Shown: positions 42,843 through 52,578, numbered from the stretch's first letter. The stretch: DNA of 64,000 bases from Sphaerimonospora cavernae (GCF_042435035.1 NZ_JBHMQT010000009.1:124001-188000), one strand, 5' to 3'. The notes: a model not told the origin generated them from the sequence alone. A program made the numbers and translations.

Positions 42843-45470
42843 GTGGATCTGCCCACATATACCAATATTTGGCGCATTGAGAAGCGGCTGTACAAGCTGT
42901 ACGACCTTCGGCTGCCCATGCCGCTTCCCATCGTCTGGATCGGTGTGTTCGTGGGCGTGCTGGTCCCCTGGTGTGTCCTCCTCGCCCTGGTCGGGTTGCC
43001 GTTCGGCCCTCCGTGGCATGTCGTCTACCTGGTGCCGCCCGGCGTGCTGACCTGGCTCTCCACCCGCCCGGTGATCGAGGGTAAACGGCTCACCGAGCTC
43101 CTGCAGTCCCAGCTCCGCTACCTGGCCGAGCCCCGCACCTGGTGCCGCATGGCTCCGATCGGCGAGCCCGAAGAGATCACCTTCGCCGCCCGGGTATGGC
43201 GGGTCACGTCGCCGCAGGCCGTTCCGACCGTCGTCGAAACCACAGCCAAGGCCCCAGCGAGGGGCCCAGCGAGGGCCGCCGTCAGGGCCGCGGGGAAGAC
43301 GAGTGGGAAGGCCAAGGCCGCCGCCACGGGGGCGGGGCCGGTCGGGAAGCGCCCTCGGGTGACCGGGTTGCCGTTGCCGACCGCCGAGCCTCCGGCGCTC
43401 GCCCATTCCGCCCGATCCGTGGCCAAGGGCACCGGTCGTCCTGCCCGCGGCGGTTTCCGGGGTGTCGACCATTCGGCCGGCACTGGTTCGTCGGTCGGCA
43501 CTGGTTCGTCGGCAGGCACTGGTTCGTCGGCTGCCGCGATGCCGTCGGCCGACGAGGTGCCGTCGGGCATCGTGCGTCCGGCGGTGGCCGCCGCCGCGGC
43601 GGCGGCCGCTCCCATCGCCGATGTCCCGTCCTCCGTCTCATGGCGTACGGCTTCCGCGTCCGGGAGGGGCGTCGCGTCGGGTGGTGAGCGTGCGTTCTCC
43701 ACCACGGAGGCGGGGACGACGCCCACGGCACGGGAGGCGGCGGAGTCGGTAGCGCCGCCCTCCGCCGGAGCCCAGACTCTGGACGCCCAGGTTTCGGATG
43801 CCCAGGTTTCGGACGCCCAGGTTTCGGATGCCCAGGTCTCGGAGGTTTCGACGTCAGATGTGGCGGCGACCGTGCCGGTCTCGGACGTGCCGCCCATCGG
43901 GACCGAGGCACTCCGCCGCCTTCGCAGGCTCGCGGCGTCGGCGGAGAGCCGTGCCGTACGGCAGGCCGATCCGGCTCCGCGACCGGACGGACCCGCCTGG
44001 CAGGAAGAGGCAGCGGAGCACGTCGCCGCCGAGGCCCCTCCTGTAGAGAGCCGGCCCATAGAGGGCGGGCTCGCGGAGGGCCATGCCGCCGAGAGTCGCG
44101 GTACCGGAGCCATCGTCGAGGAGGTGGCCGATCCCGGCAAGCCCGCCGTGAGCGACGAACTCGGGGATGTGGAGCACACCGCGGAAGCGCGGCGGACGGG
44201 GGATCCGGAGCCCACGAGCAGTGGGGAAGCGGGCACGAAGGCCGCCCGGCGGCGGGATTCCGACGATTGGCAGCGCAGAGCCCGGGAGCAGCACAGGAAG
44301 GGGCGGCCGCCGAAACCCATGCGGCCCGAGCAGCCCAAGCGGGAGACGGGGCCGACGCAGCCGCCCGTCCAGCCGGTTCAACCCATCCAGCCGGTTCAAC
44401 CCGCACAGCCCGCGCCGCCCGTACAGCCGGGGCAGGCCGCTCATCCGCCGCGGGTGCGGCCGGAGGTCCCGGGGACGGCGATCCGGCCGCCGAAGCTCCA
44501 GCCGCCCAAGGCGAGGGGGGAGGAACCGCCCAAGCTCCGCCGGGTCGAGGCCGTCGTCGGCCGCGACCCCGCTGGCGGCTGGCGGCGGCTAGCCCAGGTC
44601 GTCGTGGGCGGAAGCCGTACAGACGGGATGGAGATCGACGAGGCACGGGCCCGTACGCCGCTCGCCGACAGCAAGCGGATCATGGTGCTGGGCTGCACGG
44701 GTGGTGCGGGACAGACGACCACGGCGCTGATGCTGGGACACTCGCTGGCCCGCTACCGGGCAGAGCGCGTGCTGGCCCTCGACGCGAGCGGCGGCGACGA
44801 CACGATGACCAAGCGGATCGCGGCCGAGCCCGCCGAGCGGCTGGGCTCACTCCTCGAGGGCGCCGGATCGCTGACCCGCTACCTCGGCCTCGGCGCGCGT
44901 ACCTCACGCTGCGGGTCGGGGCTGGAGGTGCTCGGGGCGGACATCGACGACCAGGCGGCGCAGCGTCTGGCGGACCGGGCGTCGCTCGGCGACTGGAGCC
45001 GGACGCTGGCCGTGCTCGATCGCCATTACGGGCTCACCGTGATAGACCCCGCCGCCGCGCTGGCGGCCCGGCTGCTGCCGTACACCGACCAGCTCGTGCT
45101 GGTGGCCCCCGCGAGCGCGGACGCCCCGGAGGCGATCGCCATGACCTACGAGTGGCTCGACGGCCACGGCTGCTCCGACCTGCGGCGCCGGGGCGTAATG
45201 GTGATCAACGGGGTGAGCCGGCGCAGCCTGCCCGAGGTGGAGCAGGCGGAGGCGGTGGCCAGCGGCCGGTGCCGGGCGATCGTCCGCGTGCCCTGGGAGG
45301 ACGAGCTCGCGCCCGGCCGTCCGGGACCTGTTGACCTCAACAACCTTCGCGCGGGGGGCCGCAGGGCGTACGTTGCACTTGCGGGAGTGATCGTGAGCAG
45401 CCTGGCCGCGAACCGGCCGAGCGACGCGCACAGGGTCCGAGAACGCGCGGGTGAGAAAGCGGGTGAGTGA
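42843..45470 (+). CDS. TcpE-like membrane domain fused to a ParA/MinD-like domain
   Basis: An 875-residue fusion. Residues 1-110 are TcpE-like with two adjacent helices (LPIVWIGVFVGVLVPWCVLL, WHVVYLVPPGVLTWLS). Residues about 115-580 are an Ala/Pro/Ser-rich linker with internal repeats (GTGSS, QVSDA, PVQPIQPVQP). Residues about 600-865 are ParA/MinD-like (RIMVLGCTGGAGQTTTALML, VLALDASGGDDTMTKR, LTVIDPAAALAARLL, GVMVINGV). The Walker A loop reads TGGAGQTT where KGGxGKTT is expected, so both lysines are missing and ATP hydrolysis is doubtful. The GTG follows GGAGAGGAGG. It may link membrane machinery to DNA or partitioning; that is inference. Confidence 0.85.
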   Translation: MDLPTYTNIWRIEKRLYKLYDLRLPMPLPIVWIGVFVGVLVPWCVLLALVGLPFGPPWHVVYLVPPGVLTWLSTRPVIEGKRLTELLQSQLRYLAEPRTWCRMAPIGEPEEITFAARVWRVTSPQAVPTVVETTAKAPARGPARAAVRAAGKTSGKAKAAATGAGPVGKRPRVTGLPLPTAEPPALAHSARSVAKGTGRPARGGFRGVDHSAGTGSSVGTGSSAGTGSSAAAMPSADEVPSGIVRPAVAAAAAAAAPIADVPSSVSWRTASASGRGVASGGERAFSTTEAGTTPTAREAAESVAPPSAGAQTLDAQVSDAQVSDAQVSDAQVSEVSTSDVAATVPVSDVPPIGTEALRRLRRLAASAESRAVRQADPAPRPDGPAWQEEAAEHVAAEAPPVESRPIEGGLAEGHAAESRGTGAIVEEVADPGKPAVSDELGDVEHTAEARRTGDPEPTSSGEAGTKAARRRDSDDWQRRAREQHRKGRPPKPMRPEQPKRETGPTQPPVQPVQPIQPVQPAQPAPPVQPGQAAHPPRVRPEVPGTAIRPPKLQPPKARGEEPPKLRRVEAVVGRDPAGGWRRLAQVVVGGSRTDGMEIDEARARTPLADSKRIMVLGCTGGAGQTTTALMLGHSLARYRAERVLALDASGGDDTMTKRIAAEPAERLGSLLEGAGSLTRYLGLGARTSRCGSGLEVLGADIDDQAAQRLADRASLGDWSRTLAVLDRHYGLTVIDPAAALAARLLPYTDQLVLVAPASADAPEAIAMTYEWLDGHGCSDLRRRGVMVINGVSRRSLPEVEQAEAVASGRCRAIVRVPWEDELAPGRPGPVDLNNLRAGGRRAYVALAGVIVSSLAANRPSDAHRVRERAGEKAGE

Positions 45471-45473
45471 GCG

Positions 45474-47951
45474 ATGAGCAGGGCGCGAAGCCGCCTGGCG
45501 GTGCGGTACTTCGACGATCGCGTCCTTCTCACCGAGTCGGCGGCATGGGCGTACTTCCGGCTGCCGACGGTGAGCTACGAGTTCCTCACATCGGAGGAGC
45601 GTGAGGCACTCGCCACCAACATCACGATCGCGCTCGCCGCGATCAGGATGCCCGACGCCGAGGTGCATCTGCGGATCGCGCACCGGGCCTATCAGGCGGC
45701 CGAGTGGGCGATGGCGCTCAACACGACCTCCGACGAGGGGCCGGGCTGGCGGGAGTACCTGGAGGAGATGTATCGCCACGTCTGGGCCAAGGACTTCTGG
45801 AGCAAGGAGGTCTACCTGGGCGTACGGCTCGGCCCGCGCGGCGCCCAGCTCGGCTCCGGCGTGCTGGCCCAGCTCTTCGGCTTCTACCAGCGCGGGGAGA
45901 GGGCGCTCGGGATCGAGGACGACCATGTGCCGGCCCGCGAGATCGAGCGGTGGACCGAGGCGGCGCAGCGGCTCGGCCGGGCCCTTGCCTCCAGCGCCCT
46001 CTACGCCCGCCACGCCACCTCTACGGAGATCGCTTGGCTGTTCCAGCACGCCGCCTCCGGGGGGCTCGGCGACCGGCCGCCGTCGGCGTCGCCGCGGCGC
46101 AGGTGGGGCCGGGGCGAGATCGAGTCGCTGGTCGAGGGGCAGATCCACAACGGCCGCTCCCTGCTTCGCGTTGAGCAGCCGGCGGGTGACAGCTTCGTCG
46201 CGCACCTGTCGTTCGCCCGGTTCCCCGATCTCATGGCGTTCCCCGACGGGGAGCCGTGGCTGCACTTCGCCGACCAGTTGCCCTTCCCGGTCGAGGTCTC
46301 CAGCAGGATGCGGCTGATCCCGCCGGTGCGGGCGAGCAAGGACGTGGCGCGCAAACTGGCCCACGCCCGCGACATGGACATCCACATCCGCGAGGCCGGG
46401 GCGGAGGCGCCGCTCGCGCTGGCCGAGCAGATCGACGCCGCCCGCATGCTGGAGCACGGCATCACCAAGGAGCGGCTGCCCTTCGTGTACGGATGGCACC
46501 GGCTGAGCGTGAGCGCGCCGACGGAGGAGATCTGCGTCCAGCGGGTCGAGGCCGTCGTGGAGCACTACCGTGACATCGGCATCGACGTGGTCAACTCCAC
46601 CGGTGACCAGTTCTCGCTGTTCTGCGAGGCCCTTCCCGGGGAGCGGCTGCGGGTCAACGCGTACGCCCAGCGGCAGCCGCTGCGTACGATCGCGGGCGGC
46701 ATGGCGACGGCGACCGTGGAGGTCGGCGACCGGGTGGACGAGTCGAACGCCGGATGGGCCGGGCCGTACATCGGCGAGACCCTTGGGCGGGCGCGCGGCA
46801 TCGTGCACTTCGATCCGCTGGTCGCGGCGGCGCGCAACCGCCCGACGGCCATCGCGATCACCGGCGAACCGGGCGGCGGCAAGACGACGCTCGCGCTGCT
46901 GCTGATCTACCAGATGGCGCTGCGCGGTGTGACGGTCGCGGTGATCGACCCGAAGGGCGACGCGGAGTCGCTCGTACGGCTCCTGCGGCGGAGCGGGCGC
47001 CAGGCGCGGATGATCCCGCTGGGGTCGGCGGCACCCGGCCTGCTCGATCCGTTCTCGTTCGGCGACGACATCGCGGCCAGGAAGACGATGGCCAGCGAGA
47101 CGCTGCGGCTGCTGCTGCCGCGCATGTCGGAGGAGCGCGAGTCGGTCATGATCCAGGCGGTGGCCGCGGTGTCGAACGAGCCCGACCCGTCGCTGGGCAA
47201 GGTGGTCGACCACCTGGAGAGGTCGGAGGACCCCGCGTCGAAGAACCTCGGGGCCGTGCTGCGGTCGATGTCCGAGATGCATCTGGCCAGGCTCTGCTTC
47301 GACCCCTCCGGCGGAGAGCAGATCGACACCGAGGGCTGGACCACGGTGTTCACACTCGGCGGTCTCACACTGCCCGACGTCATGACTCCGAGGGACGACT
47401 ATTCCTACGAGCAGCGGTTGTCGGTGGCCCTGCTCTACCTGGTGTCGCAGTTCGCCCGGCGGCTGATGAACGGGCTCGACCGGCGCACCCCCAAAGCGAT
47501 CTTCCTTGACGAGGCCTGGGCGATCACGTCCACGCCGGAGGGCGCCAAGCTGGTGCCCGAGGTCTCCAGGATGGGCCGGTCCCGCAACACGGCGCTCGTC
47601 CTGGTGTCCCAGAACGCGGGCGATCTGCTCAACGAGCAGGTCACCAACTGCCTGTCGTCGGTCTTCGCTTTCCGCTCGACCGAGCGGGTGGAGGTCGAGC
47701 ACGTGATGGAGCTCCTCGGCGTGGACCCGTCGGAGGAGCACAAGGCGGTGCTGCGCTCCCTGGGCAACGGGGAGTGCGTGTTCCGTGATCTGGACGGCCG
47801 GGCGGGTCGCATCGGGGTGGACCTGATCTCGGCGGAGCTACTGCGGTGGCTGGACACGAATCCGACGCACGAAAAGCCAGGCGAGAACGGAAACGATCTC
47901 GATGTCGGGGGTTCCGGTCGGTCGGGGGTCGCGCAGGAGGTGCGGTCTTGA
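45474..47951 (+). CDS. VirB4/TraC-like conjugation ATPase
   Basis: An 825-residue AAA+-type motor of type IV secretion-like systems. A large N-terminal domain (1-430) precedes the ATPase. Walker A is GEPGGGKTT at about 466-474, and Walker B is KAIFLDEAWAI at about 675-685, followed by LVLVSQNAGDLL and a C-terminal FRSTERVEVEHVMELLGVDP segment. It powers assembly or substrate transfer at the membrane. It begins three bases after the fusion gene stops and its TGA overlaps the next start (TTGA), so it is tightly coupled. Confidence 0.92.
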   Translation: MSRARSRLAVRYFDDRVLLTESAAWAYFRLPTVSYEFLTSEEREALATNITIALAAIRMPDAEVHLRIAHRAYQAAEWAMALNTTSDEGPGWREYLEEMYRHVWAKDFWSKEVYLGVRLGPRGAQLGSGVLAQLFGFYQRGERALGIEDDHVPAREIERWTEAAQRLGRALASSALYARHATSTEIAWLFQHAASGGLGDRPPSASPRRRWGRGEIESLVEGQIHNGRSLLRVEQPAGDSFVAHLSFARFPDLMAFPDGEPWLHFADQLPFPVEVSSRMRLIPPVRASKDVARKLAHARDMDIHIREAGAEAPLALAEQIDAARMLEHGITKERLPFVYGWHRLSVSAPTEEICVQRVEAVVEHYRDIGIDVVNSTGDQFSLFCEALPGERLRVNAYAQRQPLRTIAGGMATATVEVGDRVDESNAGWAGPYIGETLGRARGIVHFDPLVAAARNRPTAIAITGEPGGGKTTLALLLIYQMALRGVTVAVIDPKGDAESLVRLLRRSGRQARMIPLGSAAPGLLDPFSFGDDIAARKTMASETLRLLLPRMSEERESVMIQAVAAVSNEPDPSLGKVVDHLERSEDPASKNLGAVLRSMSEMHLARLCFDPSGGEQIDTEGWTTVFTLGGLTLPDVMTPRDDYSYEQRLSVALLYLVSQFARRLMNGLDRRTPKAIFLDEAWAITSTPEGAKLVPEVSRMGRSRNTALVLVSQNAGDLLNEQVTNCLSSVFAFRSTERVEVEHVMELLGVDPSEEHKAVLRSLGNGECVFRDLDGRAGRIGVDLISAELLRWLDTNPTHEKPGENGNDLDVGGSGRSGVAQEVRS

Positions 47952-50362
47952 AGCGATTGCGGCGCAGGCGGCGCAGGCTGGTCCTGCTCCTGGTGGCCTT
48001 CACGGCTTTCGCGGCGTTCGTGACGCTGCCGCTCGTCTTCCCGTCGGGCACGGCGAGCGCGGTCGGGCCCTGTGACCTGTCCGCCGACCTCGCCCCCGAG
48101 ATGGTCGGCGGCGGCATCGACGGCCTGGTCCGCCCGCCCGCACCCGATGCCGCATCCGGCACCGGGACCGCGGCGGGGAGCGGGGCGGGTGACGGGGCCG
48201 CCGCGCCGGAGGCGAAGGGGCCGCTCACCAACTACGAGCGGTACGGCATGTCCGGCCAGTTCTGGCACACCTACGGACTCGGCTGCTCGGACGTCGCCGC
48301 CGTGCTCGGCAACGCCTGGGCCAACACGGTCTTCTCCTGGGCCAAGGCCGTCGACCGGCTGACGATCAGCACCTATGAGGCGGCGGCCACCGAAGGACCG
48401 CTCCAGCCCATCAAGGAGGCGGCCGACGCGATCGTCACCAAGCTGGCCGACGCCATGTACTGGCCCTATCTGCGGCCGGTGGTCATCCTCGGCGCGGTCT
48501 GGCTCGCCTGGTTCGGCCTGATCCGCAGGCGGGCGACGACCACCACCGAGGGCGTCATCTGGATGGTGCTCGCGGTCACGGTGGCCGTCTGGTTCTTCAG
48601 CCGCCCCGGTGACTTCACCAACATCGGCAAGACCGTGACCGACAAGACCGGCGAGATCGTCAACTCGGCCTTCTCCGGCCTGCCCGGCGCCGGCGGCGCA
48701 TCGTGCCTGCCGCTCAAGGACGACGTCGGCGCGGGGGCGGAGCCGGAGGTCAAGGCAGGGGGGTACGGCAGGCCGGGCACGCCGGGGGTCGCCCAGAACG
48801 CCGACGCGCTCTGGTCGACGCTCGTCTGCAAGCCGTGGCTGATGGGACAGCTCGGCACCGCCGACCCGGAAGCGCACATAGTGCAGGACTTCGGCGCAAA
48901 GATCCTTAATCTGCAGGCCATCGATGCGGCCGAGCAGGCCGCGAACCAGACGCCGGCCAGCGACGCCCATCAGAAACGGTTCGAAGAGGAGATCGTCAAG
49001 CCGCTGGAGAACACCCCGGTGTTCTTCCTCATCCAGGGCAAGGACTGGACGAGCCGGCTCGGCATCGCGATCGGGGCGTTCATCGCCGCCATGGTCGCCG
49101 GGCTGCTCATCTTCCTCGTGGCGGTGTCGCTGCTGGTGCTCAAGGTCGGCTTCCTGCTGCTGCTCATGCTGGGGCCGGTGTTCCTGCTGATCGGCGTGCA
49201 TCCGGGATCTGGGCGGATCATCGCGATGCGCTGGGTGGAGATGGTCATCGGCACCCTGCTGCGCCAGGCCGTGCTCGCCGTCGTGCTGAGCGTCCTCGTG
49301 TACGGCTACGCACTGATCATCTCGACCGGGCTGCCCTGGGGCATGCAGATCCTGTTCATGGCGCTGCTGACGATCGCCGTCTTCTTCTACCGGCGGCCGT
49401 TCCAGCATCTGTTCTCCTCGATGGACGGGCACACGCTCACGACCCGGATGCTCGGGGAGGCCGCGAGCGCGCCCACGCTGTCGCGTGCGGCGAACGCGCT
49501 GCCTCCGGTGGCCGCGGCGCGGATGGGACGTTGGGGCCTGCGCAAGGCCGAGCCGTTGATCGGCGCCGCCGCGATGGCGAGCGGCGCGGGCAGCGCGGCC
49601 GCGGTCGCCGCGTCGGTGGCGCAGGGGCGCGTCCGCGGTGAGGAAGGGCAGGCCGGGTCCGCGGCTGCTCAGGCGGCGGGACAGACGGGAGAGCAGGCGG
49701 GCGCCAGGGCCGGGGCCCAACCCGCGCCGCTGGATGCCGATGTTCAGGCCGCCGGCCGTCGCAGGGCGGGTACGGCGCCACGCCCGGGATCGGCCCCTCC
49801 GCTCAACCTTTCCGGCGTGAGGTCCGTGGGCTCCGCCCGGCCCACGGCCGCTCCGAGTCGTTCGGTCGCCTCGTCAGGTTCGGTCGCGTCCGGATCGGGC
49901 TCCGGGCAGAGCTCTGGATCGGGTTCCGGTGCGTCCTCGGGCGGTGGCTGGTTCAGCGGGCGATCCGGCGGCTGGGCCTCCCGCGGTTCGAGTGGTTCGC
50001 CCAGCTCGAACGGTTCACGCGGTTCACGTGGCTCACGCGGTTCAGGCGGCGGCTCAGGCTCACGCGGTTCGAACGGGTCCGGAAGGTCACGGGGTTCCAC
50101 CGGCTCCGGTGGCATCTTCGGGGGCGGTTCCGGCGGTGGTTCCGGCGGTGGTTCCGGTGGCGGCATCTTCGGGGGCGGCGGCTTACGCGACCGGGGATCG
50201 GCGGATCGCTCCTCCCGGTCCGGCGGCTCATCGTCCGGCTCGTCGTCCGGCAGGGCGTCCGACGCTCCGCCGCTGTGGCTGCCCAGGCGGGGGAGCGGCG
50301 GGCGGACACCCGACGACGCGCCCACCCCGTTCTGGGCCAAGCCCTCGGACTCCGCCGACTGA
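47948..50362 (+). CDS. TrbL/VirB6-like polytopic membrane protein
   Basis: An 804-residue protein. A signal-like helix (about 9-33) is followed by an extracytoplasmic Gly/Ala-rich region, then at least five helices between about 170 and 490 (VVILGAVWLAWFGLIRR, VIWMVLAVTVAVWFF, LIFLVAVSLLVLKVGFLLLL, LAVVLSVLVYGYALIIS, ILFMALLTIAVFFY). A long tail from about 550 is Gly/Ser/Arg-rich with GSRGSRGS and GGGSGGGS repeats and a FWAKPSD end. This is the layout of actinobacterial TrbL-type conjugation proteins. AGGAGG seven bases before the TTG supports that unusual start, overlapping the VirB4 stop. Confidence 0.85.
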   Translation: MKRLRRRRRRLVLLLVAFTAFAAFVTLPLVFPSGTASAVGPCDLSADLAPEMVGGGIDGLVRPPAPDAASGTGTAAGSGAGDGAAAPEAKGPLTNYERYGMSGQFWHTYGLGCSDVAAVLGNAWANTVFSWAKAVDRLTISTYEAAATEGPLQPIKEAADAIVTKLADAMYWPYLRPVVILGAVWLAWFGLIRRRATTTTEGVIWMVLAVTVAVWFFSRPGDFTNIGKTVTDKTGEIVNSAFSGLPGAGGASCLPLKDDVGAGAEPEVKAGGYGRPGTPGVAQNADALWSTLVCKPWLMGQLGTADPEAHIVQDFGAKILNLQAIDAAEQAANQTPASDAHQKRFEEEIVKPLENTPVFFLIQGKDWTSRLGIAIGAFIAAMVAGLLIFLVAVSLLVLKVGFLLLLMLGPVFLLIGVHPGSGRIIAMRWVEMVIGTLLRQAVLAVVLSVLVYGYALIISTGLPWGMQILFMALLTIAVFFYRRPFQHLFSSMDGHTLTTRMLGEAASAPTLSRAANALPPVAAARMGRWGLRKAEPLIGAAAMASGAGSAAAVAASVAQGRVRGEEGQAGSAAAQAAGQTGEQAGARAGAQPAPLDADVQAAGRRRAGTAPRPGSAPPLNLSGVRSVGSARPTAAPSRSVASSGSVASGSGSGQSSGSGSGASSGGGWFSGRSGGWASRGSSGSPSSNGSRGSRGSRGSGGGSGSRGSNGSGRSRGSTGSGGIFGGGSGGGSGGGSGGGIFGGGGLRDRGSADRSSRSGGSSSGSSSGRASDAPPLWLPRRGSGGRTPDDAPTPFWAKPSDSAD

Positions 50363-50380
50363 CCTGGTGATCACACGTCG

Positions 50381-51043
50381 ATGAGCGCACAGAGAAGTGA
50401 CAGGGGCAAGGGGCTCGCGTTCGCCGTGGCCGTCGTCGTGCTGGCCGCCGTGGGCCTCTACCTGACGATGAATTCACCGACGTCGGGGTCGGAGAGCGGC
50501 GACGGCCGTACGGCGGCGATCGAACCGGCGGCGAGGTCGCCCGAGACGGCCGCCGGTGCGACGCGCAGCCCGGTGCCGCGCCAGGTCGCGACCACCCCGG
50601 CCGTCTTCGACGTCTACGCCTACCTGCCGCTGTCCCGGCAGGAGCTCGGCGCGGCGGCGGACCTCGCGCGCCGGTTCACCGAGTCGTACGGAACCTTCCG
50701 GTACGACGAGGAGCCGGCGGCGTTCGCCGGACGGCTCAAGGCGTTCGCCACGGACGAGTTCGCCGCGCAGCTCACCCGGGCCATGACCGACCCGGGGCTG
50801 GTGGAGCGCAACCGCGCCGGCCGGGTGGTCTCGCGGGCGTCGGCGGAGGTGAAGAAGATCCGGGACATGACCGCCGGCCAGGTGGTCTTCGTCGTCGGCT
50901 CGGCGCGGCACGTGACGGGCGATGACGGCGACAAGGACGAGAACGACCGGTTCGCCGTGACCGTGATCCGGGCGGGGAGCGACTGGCGGGTCTACGATCT
51001 GGAACTCGCCGACGCGGGCCAGGACGGGGACACGACGCCGTGA
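50381..51043 (+). CDS. Membrane-anchored protein of the conjugation-like operon
   Basis: A 220-residue protein with one N-terminal helix (about 11-29, LAFAVAVVVLAAVGLYLTM), a Ser/Ala/Thr-rich stalk and an extracytoplasmic domain (about 75-215). The domain, with AADLARRFTESYGTFRYDEE and FVVGSARHVTGDD, resembles the NTF2-like half of TcpC/VirB8 proteins. I cannot name the family firmly. It lies 18 bp after the TrbL-like gene and overlaps the next gene (GTGA), so it is an operon member, probably a channel accessory. Confidence 0.7.
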   Translation: MSAQRSDRGKGLAFAVAVVVLAAVGLYLTMNSPTSGSESGDGRTAAIEPAARSPETAAGATRSPVPRQVATTPAVFDVYAYLPLSRQELGAAADLARRFTESYGTFRYDEEPAAFAGRLKAFATDEFAAQLTRAMTDPGLVERNRAGRVVSRASAEVKKIRDMTAGQVVFVVGSARHVTGDDGDKDENDRFAVTVIRAGSDWRVYDLELADAGQDGDTTP

Positions 51044-52182
51044 CCGTGCCGCCCCGTCGGGCGTCGCTTCAGACGCCGTTCCGGGTGATCTCGGCCCGCG
51101 GCCGGTCCCGGCCGGTCCTGGCCATCGTCCTCGCCCTGGCCGTGATCGTCCCACTCGCGCTCATCGGGTCGATCATCCTGATGACGCCGTTGCCGTCGTT
51201 CCTCCTCGGCGGGAGATCCGCGGAGGACTGCGCACAGGCCGGTACGATCGCCACCGGCGCGTCGGAGACGGCCAGGACGGACATTCCAGCCGAATATCTC
51301 GAGCTCTACACGAAGGTCGGCAAGCAGACCGGCGTCCAGTGGAACGTGCTCGCCGCCATCGGCAAGCGCGAGACCGACCACGGCCGGTCGAAACTGCCGG
51401 GAGTCGGCAGCGGCACCAACTACGCGGGCGCCGCCGGGCCGATGCAGTTCCTGATCAGCACGTGGGGCGGCCAGGCCAAGATCAAGATCGCGCCGGGAAT
51501 CAACGGGTACGCCTCCGACGGCGACGGCGACGGGTACGGCGACGTCTACAATCCGGCCGACGCCATCCTCGGTGCGGCGAAGATGCTCAAGCGCAACGGC
51601 GCCCCCGACGACCTCAGACGGGCGATCTTCGTCTACAACCGGGCCACCTGGTACGTCGACCAGGTCATGGAGATCGCCGAGCGCTACGCGGTCACCGGCG
51701 ACATCGGTCTGCCGCCCGAGGCCGACTCGGCCTGCGACACCAACTATGTGTCCGCGGCCTCCGACGAGGTCATGCGGAAGATCCTGGAGTATGCCCTGGA
51801 CCAGCGCGGCAAGCCGTACCGGTGGGGCGGGACCGGCCCGGACGCCTTCGACTGCTCGGGGATCATCTACATGGCCTACCGCAATGCCGGGCTGTCGATC
51901 CCCAGGACGACGTTCGAGCAGTGGCCCTTCGGGGTGCGGGTGCAGCAGGGCAGCGAACGGCCGGGCGATCTGGTGTTCTTCAACGCCGGGCCGGGCACGT
52001 CGGCGGACCGCCCCGGTCACGTGGGCCTGGTGGTCGCGCCGGGGAAGATGGTCGAGGCGCGCTGCACACGCTGTGGACCCATCAAAGTCACGACTTATGG
52101 CGACAGACCGAACATCGTGGGCTTCACCCGGCCCCTGGAGAACGACCAGGTGCAGGCCCAACTCAGGCACGACCTAACGTAG
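51040..52182 (+). CDS. Bifunctional lytic transglycosylase / NlpC-P60 peptidase
   Basis: A 380-residue membrane-anchored cell-wall hydrolase, the peptidoglycan-opening part of the secretion-like operon. One membrane helix (about 26-49) is followed by a lytic transglycosylase domain (about 82-220; catalytic Glu111 in IGKRETDHG, then GPMQFLISTWG and DGDGDGYGDVYNPADAI). The NlpC/P60 domain is about 242-370 with Cys272 (DAFDCSGIIY) and His327 (RPGHVGLVV). The domain order matches TcpI/TcpG-type hydrolases of Gram-positive conjugation. The GTG overlaps the previous stop. Confidence 0.94.
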   Translation: MTVPPRRASLQTPFRVISARGRSRPVLAIVLALAVIVPLALIGSIILMTPLPSFLLGGRSAEDCAQAGTIATGASETARTDIPAEYLELYTKVGKQTGVQWNVLAAIGKRETDHGRSKLPGVGSGTNYAGAAGPMQFLISTWGGQAKIKIAPGINGYASDGDGDGYGDVYNPADAILGAAKMLKRNGAPDDLRRAIFVYNRATWYVDQVMEIAERYAVTGDIGLPPEADSACDTNYVSAASDEVMRKILEYALDQRGKPYRWGGTGPDAFDCSGIIYMAYRNAGLSIPRTTFEQWPFGVRVQQGSERPGDLVFFNAGPGTSADRPGHVGLVVAPGKMVEARCTRCGPIKVTTYGDRPNIVGFTRPLENDQVQAQLRHDLT

Positions 52183-52188
52183 GCGTTC

Positions 52189-52578
52189 ATGGATTCGACG
52201 CGGAAGCTCGTGGTGGGGGCGGCGATCGTACGGGACGGCAGGCTGCTCGCCGCGCAACGGGCCACTCCACCCGAGTTGAGGGGCGGCTGGGAGTTCCCCG
52301 GCGGCAAGGTGGACCCGGGGGAGAGCGAGCACGAGGCGCTGGTGCGCGAGTGCGCCGAGGAACTCGGCATCGAGATCGTCGTCGGATGCCGGGTGGGCGG
52401 GGACTGGCCGCTGCCCGGCGGGCATGTCATGAGGGTCTGGCTCGCGGCCGTCGCGGCGGGCGTCCCGTACCCGCGCGAGCACCTCGCGCTGCGCTGGCTG
52501 GAGCCGCGCGAGCTGTACGAGGTCGCCTGGATCCCGGCCGATCTGCCGATCGTCGCCGCCGTCGAGAAGCTCCTGTGA
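52189..52578 (+). CDS. Nudix hydrolase, MutT/8-oxo-dGTP type
   Basis: A 129-residue nucleoside triphosphate pyrophosphohydrolase that removes damaged nucleotides such as 8-oxo-dGTP, or cleaves related substrates. The Nudix box is complete: GGKVDPGESEHEALVRECAE continued by ELGI. The N-terminal VVGAAIVRDGRLLAAQR and C-terminal LRWLEPRELYEVAWIPAD fit the short MutT/NudG group. It begins 6 bp after the hydrolase gene, but its function is housekeeping and is probably unrelated to the conjugation-like genes. Confidence 0.92.
   Translation: MDSTRKLVVGAAIVRDGRLLAAQRATPPELRGGWEFPGGKVDPGESEHEALVRECAEELGIEIVVGCRVGGDWPLPGGHVMRVWLAAVAAGVPYPREHLALRWLEPRELYEVAWIPADLPIVAAVEKLL

Noticed and set aside
49850..50200. 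The Gly/Ser repeat tract as a non-coding repeat
   Set aside because: It stays in frame as the C-terminal tail of the TrbL-like protein, which ends normally at 50362.
41414..52182. An integrated conjugative element
   Set aside because: No relaxase, integrase, coupling protein or flanking direct repeats were seen; only channel-type genes are present.
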